DNA from: Acidobacteriota bacterium
GTDB taxonomy: Bacteria; Acidobacteriota; Terriglobia; Terriglobales; Acidobacteriaceae
Direction of reading: 5' to 3'
NCBI GenBank assembly: GCA_003225515.1
Contig: QIAK01000054.1
Span: 1-6,356, forward strand
Length of the DNA: 6,356 bases
Shown: in pieces, positions 1-5,539 of the stretch
How the letters are laid out: every line of letters starts with the position of its first letter
Numbering within the stretch: the stretch's first letter is position 1
Made by a program: the position numbers and the translations under genes
The notes under the pieces: model-generated
What the model saw: the letters and a program-made list of their open reading frames with translations, nothing else
The model's database searches: none
Told to the model about the DNA's origin: nothing

Positions 1-2
1 CT

Positions 3-50
3 CTGGTCGTGAATCCCAGCAATTTCATTCTGCTCGGAAAAGAGCGCTGA
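3..50 (+). CDS. C-terminal tail of an upstream gene (partial)
   Basis: The frame beginning at position 3 is open and reads LVVNPSNFILLGKER before a TGA at 48-50. That TGA shares its A with the ATG of the permease gene (TGATG), an arrangement typical of translationally coupled genes in one operon. Only about 15 residues are visible, so no family can be assigned. The call rests on the overlap geometry and an open frame up to the window edge. A short open frame this size can also occur by chance, so confidence is modest. Confidence 0.4.
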   Translation: MVVNPSNFILLGKER

Positions 51-1399
51 TGCCCGAACCCGCACGTCCTGAGCCCAGCCGGCCGTTTCGCTGGCTGGTA
101 CTGATCTTTGCCAGCCTGACGATGTTCGGTAATTACTACGTCTATGACTGCATCGCGCCGATTGCAGATTTGCTCACTAAGCAACTCGGCTTCTCCGACT
201 CCAACATTGGGCTGCTCCAGGCGATCTATAGCATTCCCAATGTTTTCATGGTGCTGATCGGCGGGTATATCGTCGACCGGATCGGCACTCGCAAGGCAAT
301 CTTCATTTTCGGAACGCTTTGTTTTTTCGGTGCAGTAGTTACGACTCTCTCACCGGTGCTTGGGGTGATGGCGGCCGGGAGGCTGATCTTCGGCCTCGGA
401 GCAGAATCGCTGATCGTCGCTGTCACTACCGCGGTCGCCAAATGGTTTCGCGGCAAGGAACTGAGCTTCGCATTCGGCATCAATCTGATGATCTCGCGGG
501 CGGGAACCCTGCTCGCTCAACAATCGCCCTCATGGGCCGGCTTTGCCTACAACTATTGGCGTAATCCGCTATTGATTTCGATTGGTTTCGGAGCGCTATG
601 CATAGTAGGAGCCATAGTCTATTGGGCGCTCGAGGTCTATGCGGAAAAGAGGTACCAGGTTGGCCCGGCAGGTGCGACTGACAAGGTCGTTTTTAAAGAC
701 ATCAAGGATTTTGGACTTTCTTACTGGTACATCGTTGCCCTGTGCGTCACGTTCTATTCAGCCATCTTTCCTTTCGAAACCTTCGCCTACAAGTTCTTCA
801 TGGATGCGCATCACGTCACCCGCGAGGCCGGCGGCGACTTGGTCGGAATGCTCACGCTATTCACTATGTTCGGGACGCCAATCTTTGGCCTGTTCGTCGA
901 CCGATTAGGAAAGCGCGCCCTTCTGATGATGTTGGGATCGCTGCTGCTGATTCCGGTTTACCTGATGATGGCGTACATACGATCGGCTAATTACATTACG
1001 GTCTACCTGCCATCCTCGGCGGACGGACACTTGTCGCTTGTAGCGCATCACCTGCCTCCGATTCTGCTGCTTACCATGGCCATGATGGGCGTAGCTTTTT
1101 CGCTGATTCCGGCGGTGATGTGGCCTTCGGTGGCATATCTGGTCGACCAGTCGAAGCTCGGTACAGCCTACGGCCTTATGACCATGATCCAGAACATCGG
1201 GCTGGCGGGTTTCAATCTGATGGTCGGCTGGGCCAATGACTACAGCAATGCCGGGCCTGAGCACACCAGCGGTTACAACCTGGGCATGTGGATTTTTTCT
1301 ATCCTGGGATTTCTGGGATTAACCTTCGCATTCTTGCTACGCCAGCGGGAGCTGGGGCCGCGCGGACACGGTCTGGAAACGATCACCAGCAAGAAATAA
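50..1399 (+). CDS. MFS permease, MFSD1-like
   Basis: A 449-residue inner-membrane secondary transporter of the major facilitator superfamily with about 12 hydrophobic segments, the usual MFS length. The first membrane helix begins near residue 14. Motif A is clear after helix 2 (GGYIVDRIGTRKA, residues 71-83). A degenerate second copy lies in the C-terminal half (GLFVDRLGKRA). Residues 110-138 (GRLIFGLGAES, then KWFRGKEL) and the late segment LGTAYGLMTMIQNIGLA closely match what I recall of animal MFSD1 (GRFVFGIGGES, WFKGKEL, LGTAYGFMQSIQNLGLA). MFSD1 is a lysosomal dipeptide uniporter, so a peptide or small organic substrate is possible, but the substrate here is inference. The ATG at 50 overlaps a preceding TGA, with a purine-rich stretch (GGAAAAGAG) just upstream as a weak ribosome site. 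MFS membership is secure; the sub-family is probable. Confidence 0.9.
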   Translation: MPEPARPEPSRPFRWLVLIFASLTMFGNYYVYDCIAPIADLLTKQLGFSDSNIGLLQAIYSIPNVFMVLIGGYIVDRIGTRKAIFIFGTLCFFGAVVTTLSPVLGVMAAGRLIFGLGAESLIVAVTTAVAKWFRGKELSFAFGINLMISRAGTLLAQQSPSWAGFAYNYWRNPLLISIGFGALCIVGAIVYWALEVYAEKRYQVGPAGATDKVVFKDIKDFGLSYWYIVALCVTFYSAIFPFETFAYKFFMDAHHVTREAGGDLVGMLTLFTMFGTPIFGLFVDRLGKRALLMMLGSLLLIPVYLMMAYIRSANYITVYLPSSADGHLSLVAHHLPPILLLTMAMMGVAFSLIPAVMWPSVAYLVDQSKLGTAYGLMTMIQNIGLAGFNLMVGWANDYSNAGPEHTSGYNLGMWIFSILGFLGLTFAFLLRQRELGPRGHGLETITSKK

Positions 1400-1680
1400 A
1401 AAACTTTCTGGCATGATTTAATCGTGCGGATTACCAAATTACGAAGATTGCGACTCTAAATTTGGAATCGGGTTTACAGCTTCGATGGCAGTACCGTTCA
1501 ACCCTGAGCAGGCAAAGGATTTCGGGAGCAAGCGCATGCAGTGGCGGAATCCCAAGTTCGGTAGAAACACTCTAATATTTTGAATACAGCCATTACCTTA
1601 GTTCCACAGCAACAGTCCGCAAGCCATACAACGCAAAGATAGTTAGCCGCATCTCACGGGGTGCGGCCGGAAAAGGCAAC
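1400..1680 (+). other. Intergenic spacer, no convincing gene
   Basis: This 281-bp stretch separates the permease from the sigma factor gene. It is more AT-rich than the flanking genes near 1400-1470 and 1565-1600, so it probably carries the sigma gene promoter. I could not find a -35/-10 pair good enough to call, nor a clear ECF-type GGAAC/GTC pair. No stem-loop with a T-run follows the permease stop. A 32-codon open frame with an ATG at 1485 and a TGA at 1581-1583 is present, but it has no ribosome-binding site and is not annotated as a gene. Confidence 0.6.
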
Positions 1681-2298
1681 TTGACCGACCGGGAATCAAA
1701 AGAAGTACAGCGACAGGGCACGGACTCGAATGAAGCCGAGCTCATCGAGCGAGCCAAACAAGGGGACGCCCAAGCGTTCCAGGCTCTATACGATAAGCAC
1801 AAGCGGCGAGTATATTCGCTGTGTCTGCGCATGACGTCGAATACGGCCGAAGCCGAAGATTTGACCCAGGAAGCGTTCCTGCAGCTTTACCGCAAGATTG
1901 GAACGTTTCGCGGCGAATCGGCGTTCTCGACCTGGCTGCACCGGCTTTCCGTAAACGTAGTGCTGATGCAGTTGCGCAAGAAGAGTCTTCCGGTGGTTTC
2001 GCTCGAAGAATCCACGCAGGGAGGCGAAGAAGATACGCCGAAGAAAGATTTCGGGGCAGAAGATTTGGCGTTAGCCGGATCGATTGACCGGCTGCAGTTA
2101 CAACGAGCAGTCGACGATCTCCCTCCTGGCTACCGCACAATTTTTGTACTTCACGACGTGGAAGGTTACGAACATAATGAGATCGCGAGCATCGTCGGGT
2201 GCTCCATCGGCAACAGCAAGTCGCAGCTCCACAAAGCACGCATGAAGCTGCGGGACCTGCTCAAGAGGAGCCGAGCCGAAAAGGCCGGAAATTCCTGA
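1681..2298 (+). CDS. ECF (sigma-70 family) RNA polymerase sigma factor
   Basis: A 205-residue extracytoplasmic-function sigma factor that would direct RNA polymerase to a small regulon. Region 2 spans about residues 20-101: GDAQAFQALYDKH, then AEDLTQEAFLQLYRKI (the core-binding and -10 helix), then FSTWLHRLSVNVVLMQLRKK. An acidic linker follows (about 102-135). Region 4 spans about 138-193 with LPPGYRTIFVLHDVEGY and the recognition helix-turn-helix NEIASIVGCSIGNSKSQLHKAR, which binds the -35 element. Length is normal and no extra C-terminal domain is seen. The start is TTG at 1681, with AAAAGG at 1671-1676 four bases upstream. The frame is open upstream to a stop at 1573 but holds no ATG, GTG or TTG before 1681. 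An anti-sigma gene lies 149 bp downstream on the same strand, so control by sequestration at the membrane is expected. Autoregulation is common in this family but no promoter is visible. Confidence 0.93.
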   Translation: MTDRESKEVQRQGTDSNEAELIERAKQGDAQAFQALYDKHKRRVYSLCLRMTSNTAEAEDLTQEAFLQLYRKIGTFRGESAFSTWLHRLSVNVVLMQLRKKSLPVVSLEESTQGGEEDTPKKDFGAEDLALAGSIDRLQLQRAVDDLPPGYRTIFVLHDVEGYEHNEIASIVGCSIGNSKSQLHKARMKLRDLLKRSRAEKAGNS

Positions 2299-2341
2299 GC
2301 GGGAGCACGAGAAGAAAAATTTAAGTGATCTGGCGCAGACC

Positions 2342-2384
2342 GGACACTGCAGTAACTTTGGCAAAGGCGTAACACTGCAAGTCC
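2342..2384. promoter_or_regulatory. Imperfect dyad between sigma and anti-sigma genes
   Basis: The spacer between the two genes contains an outer pair GGAC (2342-2345) / GTCC (2381-2384) and an inner pair TGCAGT (2348-2353) / ACTGCA (2374-2379). A small palindrome CTTTG-G-CAAAG (2356-2366) sits in the middle. GTAAC also occurs twice as a direct repeat (2352-2356 and 2369-2373). There is no T-run, so it is not an intrinsic terminator. It could be an operator, an mRNA structure tuning anti-sigma expression, or chance. Confidence 0.3.
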
Positions 2385-2435
2385 ATTTGAATTGGCCTTA
2401 CACTGGTGCAGCACGGGGCGATTCAATCAAGGCTT

Positions 2436-2443
2436 GGGGAGAG
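2436..2443 (+). promoter_or_regulatory. Ribosome binding site deciding the anti-sigma start
   Basis: GGGGAGAG lies four bases upstream of the ATG at 2448, with the GGAG core six bases away. The same frame could start 14 codons earlier at a GTG (2406), but that codon has no comparable site and would place an unlikely leader before the conserved N-terminal Cys. The ATG at 2448 is therefore preferred. Confidence 0.75.
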
Positions 2444-2447
2444 CGGT

Positions 2448-3080
2448 ATGAATTGCGTTGAGTTGCAAGCAAGTCTGGCGGAGATAGATGATGCTGGACG
2501 GCCCGATCAGCGGGCCCATCTGAAAACTTGCCCGGTTTGTTCCAGTCTGGTTGCGGAGTTGAGATTGATCGCTTCGGAAGCGGTCGATCTGCGCGCGGCC
2601 CATGAGCCCAGCCCCCGCGTTTGGAATTCCATTGAAATCACATTGCGGCAGGAGGGCCTGATCCGGCCCCAGCGCGCGAGCCGTTCCCTTCTGCCGTCAT
2701 TCAGCAGCCGCTGGGCGTGGGCGCGCTGGATGGTGCCTGCCGCCGCTACTCTGCTGATCCTGGTTGGCATTTATGTTCGGCAGCATACCCCCAATCAGCA
2801 GGAACTGGCGATCCAGACGCCGCCACCCTCGCCTGCTGTTTCCGATGCGTCGATCGCGGGATTGAACGATGACGATCTGTTGCAGGAAGTAGCTCAACTC
2901 TCTCCTGAGATGAAGGCACAATATGCCGACAATCTCCGTCACGTGAACGAGTACATTCAGGATGCAAAGAGCGTGGTCGCGGAAAATCCGAACGATGACG
3001 AAGCTCGTCGTTCGCTGATGGAGGCCTATCAGGAAAAGGCCATGCTTTTCGATATGGCTTTGGACCGGTCTCTGCCGTAA
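2448..3080 (+). CDS. Zinc-finger membrane anti-sigma factor
   Basis: A predicted 210-residue single-pass membrane protein. The N-terminal cytoplasmic domain carries the pattern of zinc-binding anti-sigma proteins: Cys3, then His24, Cys28 and Cys31 (HLKTCPVC, the Hx3Cx2C motif). This domain normally wraps the ECF sigma factor and keeps it inactive. One hydrophobic helix at about residues 94-110 (WMVPAAATLLILVGIYV) follows a basic stretch, which puts the N-terminus inside. The remaining 100 residues face the periplasm: a Pro-rich linker, then a charged helical region (LLQEVAQLSPEMKAQYADNL to the end). That region resembles a helical hairpin repeat and may be the sensory part. The gene follows the sigma factor on the same strand, so the two are very likely partners. 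Release of the sigma factor could be by proteolysis or by zinc/redox chemistry; the sequence does not say which. Confidence 0.85.
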   Translation: MNCVELQASLAEIDDAGRPDQRAHLKTCPVCSSLVAELRLIASEAVDLRAAHEPSPRVWNSIEITLRQEGLIRPQRASRSLLPSFSSRWAWARWMVPAAATLLILVGIYVRQHTPNQQELAIQTPPPSPAVSDASIAGLNDDDLLQEVAQLSPEMKAQYADNLRHVNEYIQDAKSVVAENPNDDEARRSLMEAYQEKAMLFDMALDRSLP

Positions 3081-3125
3081 CATCGATGATTTCCGGGCCG
3101 CTGCGCGGACCGAATTGGGGCATTC

Positions 3126-3130
3126 GAGGG
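3126..3130 (+). promoter_or_regulatory. Ribosome binding site deciding the DUF4097 start
   Basis: GAGGG lies five bases upstream of the ATG at 3136. The frame could begin at a TTG seven codons earlier (3115), but the ATG has the better ribosome site and gives a normal signal peptide, so it is chosen. Confidence 0.7.
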
Positions 3131-3135
3131 AACAT

Positions 3136-3993
3136 ATGAGCGGGCGCACAATCCAACTTGTAGCTATCGGCGCGATGCTGGCCGGGTCTGTTTTCGCCGA
3201 GACACACAAGGATTATCACTTCAATGTCGGTCCTAAGGCGGGAGTCTCCATCGCCAACCCTTACGGCTCAATCTCGGTGAAACCTTCGGCGGGAAACTTC
3301 GTCACTGTCAACGCTGTGCTCGCATCCGATAAAGTCGAAGTCGACAGCAATGTGGTCGGTAATCGCGTGGAGATTCAGTCCCACTTGTTACCGGGTGCCG
3401 ACGCAAAATCGGGACGCGTGGATTATGAAGTCCTCGTCCCCGCTGATGCAAGCATTACGCTGCACTCCAGCACGGGCCCGCTGCGCGCCGAGAAACTTCA
3501 CGGCGACGTGACCCTGGAGGGCGCCGCTGCAACCGTCGAGATCCGCGACATCAGTGGCGGACACGTGCACGTGAAAACCCTGAACGGCCCTGTCACGCTT
3601 ACGAGTGTGCAGGATGGTCACGTAGAAATCGATTCGTTAAGCGGTGAAGTGACCCTCAACGGTGTCACCGGCCCTCTCGTGCAAGTGATTTCGACGAGCG
3701 GCAGCATCAACTATGTTGGCGACTTTGGCGATCGCGGCGAATACCGCCTTACCAGCCATAGCGGCAATATAGAAGCTATCGTCCCTGAGTCTACTTCCGC
3801 CGACGTGAGTGCGCGTTCCGTGCGCGGCGAAGTTCACGATGACATTCCTCTGCAACCCAAAACGCACACCTGGTTCGTCGTAAAAGAGGGAAGTGCCTTT
3901 TGGGGTACCATGGGCCGAGCTGCCGTCTCATCGACGGTGGTACTGCGCAGCTTCAGTGGTAAAATCCACCTCAGAAAACGCACCGCAAAATAA
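3136..3993 (+). CDS. Secreted DUF4097-type beta-helix protein
   Basis: A predicted 285-residue exported protein. It opens with a Sec signal peptide (Arg4, hydrophobic core about 6-19, likely cleavage after VFA at residue 21). The mature part is built of short repeating beta-strands of about 20 residues that alternate hydrophobic residues with Gly/Ser/Asn turns (GDVTLEGAAATVEIRDISG, HVHVKTLNGPVTLTSV, HVEIDSLSGEVTLNGV, LVQVISTSGSINYVG, YRLTSHSGNIEAIVP). This is the pattern of the DUF4097 'putative adhesin' family, a right-handed beta-solenoid. No catalytic residues or membrane anchor are visible, so it is probably periplasmic or surface-attached. It lies 55 bp downstream of the anti-sigma gene on the same strand. 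It may be a target or part of the envelope-stress unit, as DUF4097 genes often sit near sigma/anti-sigma or PspC genes. Family call is good; the biological role is unknown. Confidence 0.82.
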   Translation: MSGRTIQLVAIGAMLAGSVFAETHKDYHFNVGPKAGVSIANPYGSISVKPSAGNFVTVNAVLASDKVEVDSNVVGNRVEIQSHLLPGADAKSGRVDYEVLVPADASITLHSSTGPLRAEKLHGDVTLEGAAATVEIRDISGGHVHVKTLNGPVTLTSVQDGHVEIDSLSGEVTLNGVTGPLVQVISTSGSINYVGDFGDRGEYRLTSHSGNIEAIVPESTSADVSARSVRGEVHDDIPLQPKTHTWFVVKEGSAFWGTMGRAAVSSTVVLRSFSGKIHLRKRTAK

Positions 3994-4028
3994 CTAGCTT
4001 CTAGCTTCTAGCTGCTGGCTTCTAGCCA
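3994..4028. repeat. Five-unit heptamer tandem repeat (CTAGCTT)
   Basis: Five consecutive 7-bp units start at the base after the DUF4097 stop codon: CTAGCTT, CTAGCTT, CTAGCTG, CTGGCTT, CTAGCCA. Each junction can form an AGCT-TCT-AGCT type dyad. In the last two units the stem becomes TGGCT-TCT-AGCCA (4016-4028), where the outer A-T pair has become G-C by two matching changes. There is no following T-run, so it is not a standard terminator. It may be an intergenic repeat family or a local slippage expansion. Confidence 0.8.
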
Positions 4029-4062
4029 AACAACTGGGTGGCCGGGAGCGTGCAGCTACCTT

Positions 4063-4608
4063 TTGAAGAAGCGTTCTGGCCAGTCCGTTCCCGCTCGGAA
4101 GCGCACTCGTGTGCCGCGAAATAAGCTGTCCACGGTTGCGGAAGGGGTTGCGGGCAACTCGGTTTTCCTGGTCGGATTCATGGGAGCCGGGAAAAGCAGC
4201 GTGGGCCGCGCCCTCGGGCAGCGACTGAATTGGGTCTTTGAAGATCTGGACGACCGTATCGAGGCTCGTGAAGGGCGTACCGTAGCGGAAATCTTTCGCG
4301 ATTCGGGAGAATCCGAGTTCCGGCGCGTCGAACATGCAGCCCTGGAACATGCACTCGGCGAATTGCGCGGCGGAGCCGCTAAAGTCATAGCCTTGGGGGG
4401 AGGCGCATTCGTACAGAATGAAAATGCGGCCTTGCTGAAGGCGTGCGGCGTTCCCATAGTTTTTCTGGAAGCTCCGGTGGAGGAATTGTGGCAACGCTGT
4501 TGCACGCAGGCTAGTGAATCGGGAGCGGAACGTCCATTGCTCAGTAGCCTGGAACAATTTCGAAGCTGCACGAGGAGCGCCGTGAAGGCTACCTGCAGGC
4601 GTCTCTGA
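4063..4608 (+). CDS. aroK: Shikimate kinase, C-terminus altered by a frameshift
   Basis: Shikimate kinase catalyses ATP-dependent 3-phosphorylation of shikimate, the fifth step of the chorismate pathway, in the cytoplasm. The N-terminal three quarters are typical: Walker A GFMGAGKS (residues 38-45), the shikimate-binding DLD (Asp61, Asp63), the substrate Arg87 in EFRR, the GGG loop (112-114), and the start of the lid at RPLL (157-160). After Phe166 the zero frame turns into an unrelated 15-residue tail and stops at 4608. The missing family C-terminus is found in another frame up to 4715, so one base seems to have been lost near 4558-4563. The start is uncertain: TTG at 4063 lacks a good ribosome site, and GTG at 4111 (residue 17) with CGGAAG at 4096-4101 is a fair alternative. 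The basic N-terminal extension is not conserved. As written, the product would lack the C-terminal Arg that binds ligands, so activity is doubtful unless this is a sequencing error. Confidence 0.85.
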   Translation: MKKRSGQSVPARKRTRVPRNKLSTVAEGVAGNSVFLVGFMGAGKSSVGRALGQRLNWVFEDLDDRIEAREGRTVAEIFRDSGESEFRRVEHAALEHALGELRGGAAKVIALGGGAFVQNENAALLKACGVPIVFLEAPVEELWQRCCTQASESGAERPLLSSLEQFRSCTRSAVKATCRRL

Positions 4609-4715
4609 CGATTCAGACGGGAAGCCGCTCAGTGGAAAGCGTCGTCACTGAAATAATGGAGACGCTGGGCCTGAAGGAAATCGCGCTACGTACGGAACAA
4701 GGAGAAGTCGAGTGA
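4563..4715 (+). pseudogene. aroK: Displaced C-terminus of shikimate kinase
   Basis: These 50 codons and a TGA, out of frame with the upstream part, read KLHEERREGYLQASLTI and onward to METLGLKEIALRTEQGEVE. The segment matches the end of shikimate kinases: the ERxxxY helix (E. coli AroK has NERNPLY, with its ligand-binding Arg), a beta-strand with T-I, then the final amphipathic helix. Joining it to the upstream part with one extra base gives about 217 residues from the TTG or 201 from the GTG. The TGA overlaps the GTG of the next gene by four bases (GTGA), which supports this frame as the ancestral one. Confidence 0.82.
4699..4704 (+). promoter_or_regulatory. Ribosome binding site for the exported protein gene
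   Basis: AAGGAG lies seven bases upstream of the GTG at 4712, a strong match to the anti-Shine-Dalgarno sequence. It sits inside the displaced aroK C-terminus, consistent with coupled translation of the two genes. Confidence 0.75.
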
Positions 4716-5494
4716 AGTTTGATACACAAGTAAAGCGCGCCCTGGCCTTGATCGTCGCCTTGAACTTGGCCTTTTCTTTTACGGCTTTCGCGGGCGCAAG
4801 CGCGGCCGACAAAGACAAAAAAGATAAGGCGAAACCCGTTACTTCGCAGACGGTCGACTCCGGTTCGTTCGGAATCGTCATCAGAGGCCAGCGCGTCGCC
4901 ACTGAGACTTTCAACATCGAACTGCAAAACGGCAACAGCATCATAAAGTCACAGCTCAAGGAAGCGTCTGGAGCTGACTCCGGCAGCCAGAAATCGGACC
5001 TGGAACTCTCTTCCAGCGGGGAGTTGCTGCGCTATGAATGGAGCCAGACCTCCGGCGGTTCCCTCTCCGTGTTTCCCGATAACGATTTCCTGAAGGAAAG
5101 AATCACCAGCACCGCAGGAGCGAAACCCGCGGAGCAGGCGTTCCTCTTGCCGGGCAGTTCGCCCATTCTCGACAATAACTTTTTTGTGCATCGCGAAGTG
5201 CTGGCCTGGAAATACCTGAACGGGGTTTGCCAGGTCTCGGGCGGCGACACCAAATGCAAGCAAGAAGCTGCCGACTTTGGCGCGCTGGTTCCCCAGGACC
5301 GCACCTCGATGAGCGTTCGCATGGAATTGGTGGGCAAAGAGAAAATTACGATCAAGGGTGTGGAGCGCGAACTCATGCGCCTGAACCTGAGCGCCGAGAG
5401 CTTTCAATGGGCCCTGTGGGTGGACGATCACGATCATTTCAAGCTGATGCGGGTTTCGATTCCTGCCGATAACACCGTAGTGGACCGGGACTAG
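4712..5494 (+). CDS. Exported protein of unknown function
   Basis: A 260-residue protein I do not recognise with certainty. It has a Sec signal peptide: Lys8-Arg9, a hydrophobic core about 10-26, and possible cleavage after AFA (27) or ASA (31). A very Lys/Asp-rich stretch follows (DKDKKDKAK, residues 33-41). The mature domain is rich in predicted beta-strands: FGIVIRGQRVATETFNIEL, then a Ser-rich strand pair with SGELLRYEW, ending in FQWALWVDDHDHFKLMRVSIP. That ending recalls secreted beta-sheet families such as DUF3108 in which a Trp-x-Asp strand precedes the last strand; this is only a resemblance. Two cysteines (173 and 182) could form a disulfide in the periplasm. There is no lipobox. 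The GTG start has a strong ribosome site and overlaps the aroK stop, so it is likely in an operon with aroK, though a functional link to shikimate metabolism is not evident. Confidence 0.78.
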   Translation: MKFDTQVKRALALIVALNLAFSFTAFAGASAADKDKKDKAKPVTSQTVDSGSFGIVIRGQRVATETFNIELQNGNSIIKSQLKEASGADSGSQKSDLELSSSGELLRYEWSQTSGGSLSVFPDNDFLKERITSTAGAKPAEQAFLLPGSSPILDNNFFVHREVLAWKYLNGVCQVSGGDTKCKQEAADFGALVPQDRTSMSVRMELVGKEKITIKGVERELMRLNLSAESFQWALWVDDHDHFKLMRVSIPADNTVVDRD

Positions 5495-5539
5495 CTGTGC
5501 CTGCCCGGCGGCAGAATCGAGATCGCCCTGGAAAATTTA

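Noticed and set aside
905..1264. Minus-strand open frame of 119 codons inside the permease gene
   Set aside because: Its translation is rich in His, Arg and Gln with no domain pattern, and it lies fully opposite a well-supported MFS gene; it is a shadow frame.
1565..1606. Sigma-70 promoter (TAATAT at 1573-1578, or TTGAAT at 1580-1585) for the ECF gene
   Set aside because: Neither element has a partner at proper spacing with acceptable match, so it is not called.
2697..3219. Two overlapping minus-strand open frames of 157-170 codons across the anti-sigma and DUF4097 starts
   Set aside because: Both are antisense to genes with clear motifs, and their composition is Arg/Pro/Ser-rich without recognisable domains.
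3994..4028. Heptamer array as a CRISPR or intrinsic terminator
   Set aside because: Units are contiguous with no spacers, and no T-run follows the small stem.
4555..4566. Programmed -1 frameshift site in aroK
   Set aside because: The zero-frame codons CAA TTT CGA contain no canonical slippery heptamer; a one-base deletion or sequencing error is simpler.
3994..4571. Minus-strand open frames of 171-187 codons opposite shikimate kinase
   Set aside because: The plus strand has Walker A, DxD and GGG motifs in the right order; the minus-strand products look like nothing known.
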